Part shown: positions 10,958-22,000 of the stretch, piece by piece | Position numbering within the stretch: position 1 is the first letter of the stretch | How the letters are laid out: every line of letters begins with the position of its first letter | NCBI GenBank assembly: GCA_036257595.1 | Contig: DATAFF010000024.1 | Coordinates: forward strand, 32,217-96,216 | Direction of reading: 5' to 3' | Length of the DNA stretch: 64,000 nt | Origin: DATAFF01 sp036257595 | GTDB lineage: Bacteria > Pseudomonadota > Alphaproteobacteria > Rhizobiales > Aestuariivirgaceae | Translations under genes and position numbers: made by a program | The notes under the pieces: generated by a model | Told to the model about the DNA's origin: nothing | Seen by the model: only the letters and a program-made list of their open reading frames with translations | Databases searched by the model: none

Positions 10958-12586
10958 ATGGCGCGGTACATCTTCATCACCGGCGGCGTGGTCTCTTCGC
11001 TTGGCAAAGGTCTGGCATCTGCAGCACTTGGCGCATTGCTGCAGGCCCGCGGCTATTCCGTGAGGCTGCGAAAGCTCGATCCCTATCTCAACGTCGATCC
11101 CGGAACCATGAGCCCGTATCAGCACGGGGAGGTGTTCGTGACCGATGATGGTGCCGAGACCGACCTCGATCTCGGCCATTATGAGCGCTTCACCGGCCGC
11201 TCCTCCAACCGGCAGGACAACATCACCACCGGCCGGCTCTATATGGACATTATTGCCCGCGAGCGGCGCGGCGACTATCTCGGCGCCACCGTGCAGGTGA
11301 TTCCGCACGTCACCGATGCGATCAAGGAATTCATCCAGTCCGGCAATGACGGCTTCGACTTCGTCCTCGTCGAGATCGGTGGCACGGTCGGCGACATCGA
11401 GGGCCTGCCGTTCTTCGAAGCCATCCGCCAGCTCGGCCAGGAGCTGCCGCTTGGCCGGGCGATCTTCATCCATCTGACGCTTGTTCCCTTCATCCCCTCG
11501 GCCGGCGAGCTCAAGACCAAGCCGACCCAGCATTCGGTGAAGGAGCTGCGCTCGATCGGCATCCAGCCCGACATCCTGCTGTGCCGCGCCGACCGCGCGA
11601 TCCCGCTGAACGAGCGCCGCAAGATTGCGCTGTTCTGCAATGTCCGCCCTTCGGCGGTTATCCAGGCGCTCGACGTTGCCTCGATCTACGACGTGCCCAT
11701 CGCCTATCATCGCGAAGGGCTCGACGAGGCAGTGCTTGCCGCTTTCGGGATCGCCAACCCGACGCGCCCCGATCTGTCGCGCTGGCGCGGCATCTCCGAA
11801 CGGATCTCGACGCCCGACGGCGAGGTCACCATTGCCGTGGTCGGCAAATATACCGGTCTGCCTGACGCCTACAAATCGCTCAACGAAGCGCTGGTGCATG
11901 GCGGCATCGCCAACCGCGTCAAGGTCAATCTCGAATGGATCGAATCGGAGGTGTTCGAGCGGGCTGATCCCGCGCCATACCTCCAGGGCGTCCACGGGAT
12001 CCTGGTGCCCGGCGGCTTCGGCGAGCGAGGCTCGGAGGGCAAGATCCGCGCCGCGACCTTTGCCCGCACCCGCCAGCTTCCGTTCTTCGGCATCTGCTTC
12101 GGGATGCAGATGGCCTGCATCGAGGCGGCCCGCAATCTCGTCGGGATCTCAGGCGCCTCCTCCACCGAGTTCGGACCCACCGGCGAGCCGGTCATCGGCC
12201 TGATGACCGAATGGATGCGCGGCAACGAGCTCGAGCAGCGCCGCGCCGGTGGCGATCTCGGCGGCACCATGCGGCTCGGAGCCTATGCGGCGATGCTGAA
12301 GCCGGGGAGCCGTGTCGCCAACATCTATGGCGACCTGCGGATTTCCGAGCGGCACCGCCATCGTTACGAGGTCAACACCCATTACCGCGAGCGCCTCGAA
12401 GCCCAAGGCATCACCTTCTCCGGCATGTCGCCCGACGGCCTGCTGCCCGAGATCATCGAGATCAGCGATCACCCCTGGTACATCGGGGTACAGTTCCACC
12501 CCGAGCTCAAGTCACGGCCCTTCGAGCCCCACCCGCTGTTCCGCAGCTTCGTCGGCGCCGCGATCGATCAGAGCCGGCTGGTTTAG
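10958..12586 (+). CDS. pyrG: CTP synthase
   Basis: Makes CTP from UTP, ATP and glutamine. 542 residues, two domains: an N-terminal synthetase with the P-loop GGVVSSLGKGLASA and the DPYLNVDPGTMSPYQHGEVF block, and a C-terminal class I glutamine amidotransferase with the nucleophile in FFGICFGMQMA and the VQFHPEL histidine-glutamate pair. ATG 10958 starts at the family MARYIFITGG. In many relatives kdsA lies between pyrG and eno; here it is absent and the gap holds repeats and small genes. Confidence 0.97.
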   Translation: MARYIFITGGVVSSLGKGLASAALGALLQARGYSVRLRKLDPYLNVDPGTMSPYQHGEVFVTDDGAETDLDLGHYERFTGRSSNRQDNITTGRLYMDIIARERRGDYLGATVQVIPHVTDAIKEFIQSGNDGFDFVLVEIGGTVGDIEGLPFFEAIRQLGQELPLGRAIFIHLTLVPFIPSAGELKTKPTQHSVKELRSIGIQPDILLCRADRAIPLNERRKIALFCNVRPSAVIQALDVASIYDVPIAYHREGLDEAVLAAFGIANPTRPDLSRWRGISERISTPDGEVTIAVVGKYTGLPDAYKSLNEALVHGGIANRVKVNLEWIESEVFERADPAPYLQGVHGILVPGGFGERGSEGKIRAATFARTRQLPFFGICFGMQMACIEAARNLVGISGASSTEFGPTGEPVIGLMTEWMRGNELEQRRAGGDLGGTMRLGAYAAMLKPGSRVANIYGDLRISERHRHRYEVNTHYRERLEAQGITFSGMSPDGLLPEIIEISDHPWYIGVQFHPELKSRPFEPHPLFRSFVGAAIDQSRLV

Positions 12587-12593
12587 AGATCGG

Positions 12594-12628
12594 ACCCCAC
12601 CCGGCGCTTCGCGCCATCCTCTCCCCGC
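12594..12628. repeat. Partial copy of the GC-rich palindromic repeat
   Basis: 35 bp matching the inverse of 742-776 with two mismatches (ACCCGGCGCTTCGCGCC core). It holds the GGCGCTTCGCGCC hairpin. Eight bases after the pyrG stop and directly before a heptamer element, the same pairing as at 651-782. Confidence 0.75.
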
Positions 12629-12636
12629 TATAGATA

Positions 12637-12722
12637 GTCAGTAGGCAGTGATCTGCGCTCTTCGCCCTGCCTAATGCCTACCGCCTCATGCCTAATGCCT
12701 ACTGCCTAATGGCGACTGCCTT
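12637..12722. repeat. Heptamer hairpin element 3
   Basis: Short left arm AGTCAGTAGGCAGTG (12637-12650), loop 12651-12664, long right arm 12665-12722 with about eight CTGCCTA/ATGCCTA-type units. The core at 12643-12670 is the exact reverse complement of 592-619 in element 1 (28 bp). Lies in the convergent pyrG/DUF3008 gap. Confidence 0.9.
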
Positions 12723-12736
12723 CCAAGGGCCCGCGT

Positions 12737-12928
12737 CTAGCGGCTCTTGCTCTTGTGCTCCGGCAGTGGCTTCCGCTTGGTGTGCGCCAGCTCTTCGAGC
12801 TGCTTCTCGGTCATCGAATCGACCATCGATCGCGACGCACCCTTCAGCTCCGATTTCGGCGTCTCGCCTCGTTTGGCCGATAGAGCAGCACCGGCCGCCT
12901 TCTGCTGAGCTTTCGACTTTGCAGGCAT
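12737..12928 (-). CDS. DUF3008-family small basic protein
   Basis: 63 residues, very rich in Lys, Ala and Ser, opening MPAKSKAQQKAAGAA and closing with TEKQLEELAHTKRKPLPEHK, the pattern of DUF3008 proteins of alphaproteobacteria. Function unknown; composition would suit a nucleic-acid-associated or stress protein, but that is inference. ATG 12928 is preferred because GTGGAGGACGCG places GGAGGA at good spacing. Monocistronic, convergent with pyrG. Confidence 0.8.
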   Translation of the reverse strand: MPAKSKAQQKAAGAALSAKRGETPKSELKGASRSMVDSMTEKQLEELAHTKRKPLPEHKSKSR

Positions 12929-13093
12929 CGCGTCCTCCACATGAATGATGGCGCCTCAACGACCGCGCAAAAAGCCGGTTCCACAGGGAGTTGTGCACCA
13001 ATATGCCACTTCCACGTGTCAAAACTTGCTCAGAGTTGCAGAAAACGATATGACATGCGACTTGGGATTGCAACTTGGAGCTCGGGGAAACGC

Positions 13094-13726
13094 ATGAATG
13101 GAATAGCAAGGCCGGTTTTCGGGGAGGCGTTTTGGCGGCCCTTCCTGGCGCGCGCCGCCACCTTCGCCGCGAAATTGTCGGACTCTGCCGACGGTTTTAG
13201 CGAAGGCGACGTGATCGAGGAAATTTCCGGCCTTCTCGCCGACTTCGACAAACGGCTGGCCCCTATCATCGATGTCGAGCCGGGCGGCCGTATCGACTTC
13301 GTGGTGACGGCCAACGGCAATCGGAGTGCCTTCGGGATCGCCCGCCGGCTCGTCCGTTCGGCTCCGGCCGTCGCGAATTGGCGGTTCATTGCCCTGAAGC
13401 CACGCAATGCCGTCGATATGCGGCAGTCCATCACGCTGCCCACCGGCGAGGCGGCCAAGCTCGAGGAGATCCGCGTGGCCATGGTCTCGTCGCGCCGCGG
13501 GGTGGAAATCGCCTTGCTGATGCCGATCGACGCTCAGGACCCGCAAGCCGCCGCAAGCTGCCGGCCCGTGGCACGGGAAATCATTCTCGAGCTGATCGGC
13601 GAGGAGGACATGGCGATCTCCGTCACCGACGTCGAGGTGTTTCCGCTGTCGGTGCTGCATCCCGGGTCGCAGACGATCTCGCTAGGCCAATTCGTCCAGG
13701 AGTTCGACCGCGTAATCGGTAGCTGA
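13094..13726 (+). CDS. Conserved hypothetical cytosolic protein
   Basis: 210 residues, no membrane segment or signal. Begins GEAFWRPFLARAATF, then an acidic helix (EEISGLLADFDKRLAP), a VEPGGRIDFVVTANGNRSAF segment and VANWRFIALKPR. This layout resembles a group of uncharacterised proteins with a short alpha/beta domain, but I cannot name the family. ATG 13094 has GGGGAAACGC upstream. Tandem before eno with 88 bp between. Confidence 0.65.
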   Translation: MNGIARPVFGEAFWRPFLARAATFAAKLSDSADGFSEGDVIEEISGLLADFDKRLAPIIDVEPGGRIDFVVTANGNRSAFGIARRLVRSAPAVANWRFIALKPRNAVDMRQSITLPTGEAAKLEEIRVAMVSSRRGVEIALLMPIDAQDPQAAASCRPVAREIILELIGEEDMAISVTDVEVFPLSVLHPGSQTISLGQFVQEFDRVIGS

Positions 13727-13814
13727 CCTGCGGCGCATGGTGGCGTTGCCGTGGCGGCATGGCACTCCCTATAACCGGAAGCCTCATCGAGGAGCATCCG
13801 AGGCGGAGCAGCCC

Positions 13815-15092
13815 ATGACCACGATCATCGACATCACGGGGCGCGAGATCCTCGACAGTCGCGGCAATCCGACCGTCGAGGTCGACGTCACATTGGACGA
13901 CGGCGCCTTCGGACGCGCTGCCGTCCCTTCAGGCGCCTCGACCGGCGCCCATGAGGCGGTGGAGCTGCGAGACGGCGTGCGGGACCGCTATCTCGGCAAG
14001 GGCGTGACCAGGGCGGTGGCTCATGTCAATGGCGAGCTCCGCGACGCCGTCGAGGGCATGGATGCCGAGGACCAGATCGCCATCGACAGCCGCATGATCG
14101 ATCTCGATGGAACGCCTAACAAGTCGCGCCTTGGCGCCAATGCGATCCTCGGCGTGTCGCTCGCCGTCGCCAAGGCAGCGGCGGATTCCGCGGGCCTGCC
14201 GCTCTTTCGCTATGTCGGCGGCATCGCCGCCCGCATCCTGCCAGTGCCGCTGATGAACATCATCAATGGCGGAGTCCATGCCGACAATCCGATCGACTTC
14301 CAGGAATTCATGGTGGTGCCGGCCGGCGCTGCCACCATGGCTGACGCCGTCAGGATGGGCGCGGAGGTGTTTCACACGCTGAAGGCTGAGCTCAAGGCGG
14401 CGCGCCACAACACCAATGTCGGCGACGAAGGCGGTTTTGCTCCGAACCTGCCGGGTGCCGAGGCGGCGCTCGACTTCATCGTCGGGGCGATCGGCAAGGC
14501 CGGTTTTGCGCCGGGCCGCGACATCTTCCTTGCGCTCGACTGTGCCGCGACCGAGTTCTTCAAGGACGGCGCCTATCGTTATGACGGTGAAGGCACCGTC
14601 CGCTCCCCCGAGGAGCAGGCGCGCTATCTCGCCAGGCTCGTGGATGACTACCCGATCATCTCGATCGAGGACGGCATGGCGGAGGACGATTGGGACGGCT
14701 GGAAGGTTCTCACCGATCTTGTCGGCGCGCGCTGCCAGCTGGTTGGCGATGATCTGTTCGTCACCAACACCGCGAGGCTCCGGCAGGGCATCGAGCTGCA
14801 CGTCGCCAATGCGGTCCTTGTCAAGGTGAATCAGATCGGCACGCTGAGCGAGACCATCGAAACGGTGGATATGGCGCACCAGGCCGGCTATCGCGCGGTG
14901 ATGTCCCACCGCTCGGGCGAAACCGAGGATTCGACCATTGCCGATCTGGCGGTTGCCACCAATTGCGGTCAGATCAAAGCCGGCTCGCTCGCCAGGTCGG
15001 ATCGTACTGCAAAATACAATCAGCTGTTGCGGATCGCCGAGGAGCTCGGCGCGGAAGGCCGTTATGCAGGACTTTCAATCATTAACAGGTGA
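13815..15092 (+). CDS. eno: Enolase
   Basis: Dehydrates 2-phosphoglycerate to PEP; part of the RNA degradosome in many bacteria. 425 residues. Motifs: REILDSRGNPTVEVDV, PSGASTGAHEAVELRDG, LMNIINGGVHADNPIDFQEF, NVGDEGGFAPNL, the magnesium Asp/Glu in LALDCAATEF, ISIEDGMAEDDWDGW and LVGDDLFVTN, the catalytic Lys in VLVKVNQIGT and MSHRSGETEDSTIADLAV. ATG 13815 follows GGCGGAG. No defects seen. Confidence 0.98.
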   Translation: MTTIIDITGREILDSRGNPTVEVDVTLDDGAFGRAAVPSGASTGAHEAVELRDGVRDRYLGKGVTRAVAHVNGELRDAVEGMDAEDQIAIDSRMIDLDGTPNKSRLGANAILGVSLAVAKAAADSAGLPLFRYVGGIAARILPVPLMNIINGGVHADNPIDFQEFMVVPAGAATMADAVRMGAEVFHTLKAELKAARHNTNVGDEGGFAPNLPGAEAALDFIVGAIGKAGFAPGRDIFLALDCAATEFFKDGAYRYDGEGTVRSPEEQARYLARLVDDYPIISIEDGMAEDDWDGWKVLTDLVGARCQLVGDDLFVTNTARLRQGIELHVANAVLVKVNQIGTLSETIETVDMAHQAGYRAVMSHRSGETEDSTIADLAVATNCGQIKAGSLARSDRTAKYNQLLRIAEELGAEGRYAGLSIINR

Positions 15093-15157
15093 ACTGGCCG
15101 CGGCTTTGCCACAATGCCACGGCACAGCATGGGAGAACTCAGGGCGGCCCGGGGTCG

Positions 15158-15778
15158 ATGCAAAAGATTCACCTGTTCATTTCAAGCGCCTGCGCCGTGA
15201 CGGCGGTGGCGCTGGGCGTCATTCAGACATTTGATCTGACGCGCTCCTCGCCGCCGGTTGCCGCACCGGTGACGGCGGTTAAGCCGCTCTCCCAGTCGAT
15301 CGTCACGGCGGCCAAGACCAATGGCCAGTCGTCCTATGCCGGCCGGCCCGACGCCCGCAAATTCCGCTTCAGCTCCACCTTGCCTGGCGACGCCGCGCCA
15401 ACCGCCGATCTCGCTGCCATTTTCGATTCGGAATCCGGGACCACCGCCACCGTCAACGGTCAGAACGGCGTCGACTTCATCGTCGAGTTCGGCGAAGCAG
15501 GGCCGCTAACCGTCACCGGCCTCGACTACCGCCAGCCGGCGGTGGTGCGCAATGTTCCCCGTCCGGTGGCGCTCGACGTCATGGTCCTCCCGGAGGGCCA
15601 GGTCGAGGGTGGCGGCCGCGCCATTCTGAGCTTTCCGCTCTCCGGTGAGGAAGGCGTGCAGAGCTTCCGGATCCCCGCGACATCCGGCAAGGGGCTCTGG
15701 ATCAGGCTCGCCGGTTCGATCGAGAGTTCCTCGCTCGCGCTCGGCGAGCTCAAGGTGCTGACCGCCGGGCCGAACTGA
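15158..15778 (+). CDS. Exported or membrane-anchored hypothetical protein
   Basis: 206 residues. N-terminal hydrophobic segment (about residues 5-24, FISSACAVTAVALGVIQTF) without a clear cleavage site, so a signal anchor is likely; the rest should be periplasmic. A beta-rich part from about residue 90 (VDFIVEFGEAGPLTVTGLDY ... LWIRLAGSIESSSLALGELKVL) looks like a jelly-roll of the carbohydrate-binding kind, but this rests on strand pattern only. ATG 15158 lies 65 bp after eno. Function unknown. Confidence 0.6.
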   Translation: MQKIHLFISSACAVTAVALGVIQTFDLTRSSPPVAAPVTAVKPLSQSIVTAAKTNGQSSYAGRPDARKFRFSSTLPGDAAPTADLAAIFDSESGTTATVNGQNGVDFIVEFGEAGPLTVTGLDYRQPAVVRNVPRPVALDVMVLPEGQVEGGGRAILSFPLSGEEGVQSFRIPATSGKGLWIRLAGSIESSSLALGELKVLTAGPN

Positions 15779-15820
15779 AGGCAGTCGCCGTTCGCTGCCT
15801 ACTGCCCAATGCCTACTGCC
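15779..15820. repeat. Heptamer hairpin element 4 (short)
   Basis: One GGCAGTC unit at 15780-15786 faces a right arm of about four CTGCCTA/CTGCCCA/ATGCCTA units (15795-15820). The right arm begins one base from the uvrA stop on the other strand (TGA then GGCAGTAGGC), and the left unit lies one base after the plus-strand stop. The smallest convergent copy; nearly the whole gap is the element. Confidence 0.85.
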
Positions 15821-18748
<2,928 letters not shown>

Positions 18749-18763
18749 GATCGCTTGGGACTA

Positions 18764-18778
18764 GACCAAAAGGTGAAC
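18764..18778 (-). promoter_or_regulatory. Probable LexA box upstream of uvrA
   Basis: Plus-strand GACC-AAAAGGT-GAAC, i.e. GTTC-N7-GGTC on the uvrA strand: seven of eight conserved bases of GTTC-N7-GTTC, 16-30 bp before the ATG. uvrA is a common SOS gene, and lexA with exact boxes lies 17 kb away. The single mismatch lowers certainty. Confidence 0.5.
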
Positions 18779-18963
18779 ATCGGCAAGCTCGCAGTGAATA
18801 CGCATACACAACAAAGAGATCTCGGGGGCAGCGTCCGCCTGGAGCAGAATACCGAATATGGGACTGCGATGTGTTTGGAAAATAGCGCATTGCACCATGA
18901 CTGCCGCCAAGGCTTGCCATTCACTTGTGCTTCCGCTCATTCTGGCGCGGGAGGAGTCCTCAA

Positions 18964-19794
18964 GTGATCGATGCCAGTGTCGAACCCCTGCCTGTCCGCC
19001 CCGAGGCGATCCGCATCGAGGATCTTCACAAGCGCTTCGGCCCGCTGGAGGTATTGCGCGGCGTCTCGCTTTCGGCCAGGGAAGGCGATGTCCTGTCGGT
19101 CATCGGCGCCTCCGGCTCGGGCAAGAGCACGCTCCTGCGCTGCGTCAATCTGCTTGAGCTGCCGTCGCAGGGGCGCATCCTCGTCTCGGGCGAGGAGGTG
19201 AAGCTGAAGCCCGGCCGCGACGGCAACCTGGCGCCGGTCGACCATCGCCAGGTCGAGCGCGTCCGCAGCCGGCTTGGAATGGTGTTCCAAAGCTTCAACC
19301 TGTGGCAGCACATGACGGTGCTGCAGAATGTCATCGAGGCGCCCGTCCACGTTCTCAAGGTCCGCAAGCCCGACGCCATCGAGAAGGCCGAGGCGCTGCT
19401 CAACCGCGTCGGTCTTTACGAGAAGAAGGATCAATATCCGGCATTTCTCTCCGGCGGCCAGCAACAGCGCGCCGCCATTGCCAGGGCCCTGGCGGTCGAT
19501 CCGCAGGTCATGCTGTTCGACGAGCCCACCTCGGCGCTCGACCCCGAGCTCGTCGGCGAGGTTCTGAAGGTCATCCGGTCGCTTGCCGAGGAGGGCCGGA
19601 CGATGCTGCTCGTCACCCATGAGATGGCCTTTGCCCGCGAGGTGTCCTCGCATGTCATGTTCCTGCATCGCGGCCTGGTCGAGGAGGAGGGGCCGCCGAC
19701 GCGGGTGTTCGGCAGCCCGCGCTCCGAGCGCTGCCGCCAGTTCGTCAACGCCATGAACAAGGAGGCGGCGGCCCACCCCCGCCCGGAGGTCTAG
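18964..19794 (+). CDS. Polar amino acid ABC transporter ATP-binding protein (HisP/OccP type)
   Basis: Cytosolic ATPase of an amino-acid importer. 276 residues. Walker A GASGSGKSTLLRC, Q-loop MVFQSFNLWQHMTV, signature LSGGQQQRAAIARAL, Walker B VMLFDEPTSALDPE, switch LLVTHEMAF. The insert between strands (LKPGRDGNLAPVDHRQVERV) is of the HisP/OccP kind. The GTG at 18964 is chosen because GGGAGGAG lies 10 bp upstream. No permease or binding-protein gene lies nearby, so it is an orphan here; followed 4 bp later by a LysE-type exporter. Confidence 0.88.
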   Translation: MIDASVEPLPVRPEAIRIEDLHKRFGPLEVLRGVSLSAREGDVLSVIGASGSGKSTLLRCVNLLELPSQGRILVSGEEVKLKPGRDGNLAPVDHRQVERVRSRLGMVFQSFNLWQHMTVLQNVIEAPVHVLKVRKPDAIEKAEALLNRVGLYEKKDQYPAFLSGGQQQRAAIARALAVDPQVMLFDEPTSALDPELVGEVLKVIRSLAEEGRTMLLVTHEMAFAREVSSHVMFLHRGLVEEEGPPTRVFGSPRSERCRQFVNAMNKEAAAHPRPEV

Positions 19795-19798
19795 CCCC

Positions 19799-20404
19799 AT
19801 GGAGCTGAATGCCTTCCTCGCCTACTGCCTTGCCGCGGTGGCGATCATCATCGTGCCCGGCCCGACGGTGACCATGATCGTTGCCAACAGCCTGCGGCAT
19901 GGCTCGCGCGCCGGCATGCTGAATGTCGCCGGCACCCAGGCCGGCCTTCTGATCTGGCTCGCCATCGCGGTGCTCGGGTTGGCCGCTGCCATCCAGGCCA
20001 TGGGCGTCTGGTTCGACGTGGTCCGGATTGCCGGTGCCGCCTACCTCGTCTGGCTCGGTATCGGGCTTTGGCGCTCCGGCGGCGAGTTGCGCACTGCCGA
20101 GCGGGCCAGACCCAATGGCAGCTTCTTTCTCCAGGGGCTCTGGGTGATCCTGTCCAACCCCAAAATGCTTCTGGTGTTCGGCGCCCTCATCCCGCAGTTC
20201 ATCTCGCCGGAGCGCGGCTTTGCGGGCCAGCTGACCTTCCTGGTCGTGGTGTTCATGGTGCTGGCGGCGTTCTTCGACGGCGCCTATGCGCTGCTCGCCG
20301 GATCGGCCGGGGCCTGGCTGTCGCGCGCCCGGATCAAGCTGGTCGAGCGGATTTCCGGCAGCTGCCTGATCGCCGGCGGGCTGTGGCTTGCCTTCCGCCG
20401 TTAG
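19799..20404 (+). CDS. LysE/RhtB-family amino acid exporter
   Basis: 201 residues, about six membrane segments. The N-terminal family motif is visible: VAIIIVPGPTVTMIVANSLRHG near residue 14-35 with the conserved PGP and G. Exports amino acids such as homoserine, threonine or lysine by proton exchange in characterised members; the substrate cannot be told here. Four bases after the ABC ATPase gene, so the two are co-transcribed. Confidence 0.88.
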   Translation: MELNAFLAYCLAAVAIIIVPGPTVTMIVANSLRHGSRAGMLNVAGTQAGLLIWLAIAVLGLAAAIQAMGVWFDVVRIAGAAYLVWLGIGLWRSGGELRTAERARPNGSFFLQGLWVILSNPKMLLVFGALIPQFISPERGFAGQLTFLVVVFMVLAAFFDGAYALLAGSAGAWLSRARIKLVERISGSCLIAGGLWLAFRR

Positions 20405-20445
20405 ATGTCCTTAAAGGGGCGCCGTAACCAACAGGGCTCTCGGAT

Positions 20446-20952
20446 GTGACCTCGCGCATCGCCTTTTACCCGGGAAGCTTCGATCCCGTCACTTTCGGCC
20501 ATCTCGACATCATTGCCCGCGTCGCCCGCATTTGCGACCGCCTGGTGCTGGGGGTCGGCGCGCATCATGGCAAGCAGCCGTTGATCGAAACCCCGGAGCG
20601 GGTCAGCCTGCTGCGCGAGGTCGCGACCCCGATTGCCGCGCATTCCGGCATTGCCCTCGATATCGTGGTGTTCGACGGCCTCGCGGTCGACGCCGCCCGC
20701 AAGGCCAAGGCCGGCCTGATCGTGCGCGGCCTGCGCGATGCCACCGATTTCGATTACGAGGTGCAGATGGGCCAGATGAATGCCGCGCTCGCACCCGATA
20801 TCGAGACCGTCTTCCTTGCCGCCAGCCCCGCCACCCGAATGATCGCCTCCTCCCTCGTCAAGCAGATCGCGCGCATGGGCGGCGATGTTCGCCCATTCGT
20901 GCCGGAGGAGGCGGAAAAGGCTATCCGCCGGGTGCTCGGGACATCCAATTGA
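20446..20952 (+). CDS. coaD: Phosphopantetheine adenylyltransferase
   Basis: Adds AMP to 4'-phosphopantetheine, penultimate step of coenzyme A synthesis. 168 residues. Nucleotidyltransferase motif YPGSFDPVTFGHLDI with the catalytic His, then IVRGLRDATDFDYE and the ATP-binding SSLVKQIA near the end. Starts at GTG 20446, the only start that keeps the family N-terminus. Begins the run coaD-ppiA-ppiB-queA-tgt, which is common in Hyphomicrobiales. Confidence 0.96.
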   Translation: MTSRIAFYPGSFDPVTFGHLDIIARVARICDRLVLGVGAHHGKQPLIETPERVSLLREVATPIAAHSGIALDIVVFDGLAVDAARKAKAGLIVRGLRDATDFDYEVQMGQMNAALAPDIETVFLAASPATRMIASSLVKQIARMGGDVRPFVPEEAEKAIRRVLGTSN

Positions 20953-20972
20953 TCCATCTCAGGGAGAAACCA

Positions 20973-21518
20973 ATGCTGCCGAAAGCCAGCCTGTCGCGAG
21001 CTGCCGCCTTGCTTGCGCTCAATGTCGTCCTCGCCGCCCCGGTGCTGGCGGCGAGCGACCCCGAGAACACGCTGGTGATGACCCTGAAATGCGGCGACGT
21101 TGTCATCGACCTCCTGCCTGACCTCGCGCCGAAGCATGTCGCGCAGATCAAGAAGCTCACCCGCCAGGGCTTCTATGACGGCATCGTCTTCCACCGCGTC
21201 ATCGACGGCTTCATGGCGCAGACCGGCGATCCGACCGGCACCGGCACCGGCGGCTCGCAGGAGCCCGATCTGCCGGCGGAATTCTCCAAGGAACATTTTT
21301 CCCGCGGCACACTTGGCATGGCGCGCACCAATGACCCGAACAGCGCCAATTCGCAATTCTTCATCATGTTCGCCGATGGCGGGTTCCTTAACGGCAACTA
21401 CACCGTGTTCGGCAAGGTGCGCAGCGGCATGGAATGCGTCGACCAGATCAACAAGGGCGAGCCGCCGGCCAATCCCGACAAGATCGTGCGACTGAAGGTG
21501 CAGAAGGATGTCAAATAG
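20973..21518 (+). CDS. ppiA: Periplasmic cyclophilin-type peptidyl-prolyl isomerase
   Basis: 181 residues: a signal peptide (about 1-25, AAALLALNVVLAAPVLA with an AxA site) and a cyclophilin domain with FHRVIDGFMAQTGDPTGTGTGG, LGMARTNDPNSANSQFF and VFGKVRSGM. Catalytic Arg in FHRV and the QFF segment are present; the tryptophan that binds cyclosporin is absent, as in other bacterial forms. Assists folding of exported proteins. GGGAGA precedes ATG 20973. Nine bases before a cytosolic paralogue. Confidence 0.93.
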   Translation: MLPKASLSRAAALLALNVVLAAPVLAASDPENTLVMTLKCGDVVIDLLPDLAPKHVAQIKKLTRQGFYDGIVFHRVIDGFMAQTGDPTGTGTGGSQEPDLPAEFSKEHFSRGTLGMARTNDPNSANSQFFIMFADGGFLNGNYTVFGKVRSGMECVDQINKGEPPANPDKIVRLKVQKDVK

Positions 21519-21526
21519 GAGGACCG

Positions 21527-22000
21527 ATGGCGGACCGCGACCCCGATAACACCATCTACATGGATCTGCCGCATGGCCGCGTGGTGATCGAGCTCAGGCC
21601 CGACATTGCACCCGACCATGTGCGCCGCATCAAGGAGCTGGCCCGCGAGGGCTTCTATGACGGCGTGCCGTTCCACCGCGTCATCGAAGGCTTCATGGCG
21701 CAAGGCGGCGACCCGACGGGCACCGGCACCGGCGGCTCCTCCAAGCCCGATCTCAAGGCCGAGTTCTCCGATGCGCCGCACAAGCGCGGGGCCTGCTCGA
21801 TGGCGCGCAGCCAGAATCCGAATTCGGCAAACAGCCAGTTCTTCATCTGCTTTACGCCCTGCGACTTTCTCGACGGCCAATACACCGTCTGGGGTCAGGT
21901 GGTGGAGGGCATGGAGCATGTCGATCGCCTGAAGCGTGGCGAGCCGGTCAGCAACCCGGACCGTATCGTCAAGATGCAGGTGGCCGCCGACGCCCGCTGA
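21527..22000 (+). CDS. ppiB: Cytosolic cyclophilin-type peptidyl-prolyl isomerase
   Basis: 157 residues without a signal peptide, otherwise close to the preceding gene: FHRVIEGFMAQGGDPTGTGTGG, SMARSQNPNSANSQFFI, VWGQVVEGM. Probably a local duplication in which only the first copy is exported. AGGAGGACCG gives a strong ribosome site. Its TGA overlaps the queA ATG (TGATG), so translation is coupled. Confidence 0.95.
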   Translation: MADRDPDNTIYMDLPHGRVVIELRPDIAPDHVRRIKELAREGFYDGVPFHRVIEGFMAQGGDPTGTGTGGSSKPDLKAEFSDAPHKRGACSMARSQNPNSANSQFFICFTPCDFLDGQYTVWGQVVEGMEHVDRLKRGEPVSNPDRIVKMQVAADAR

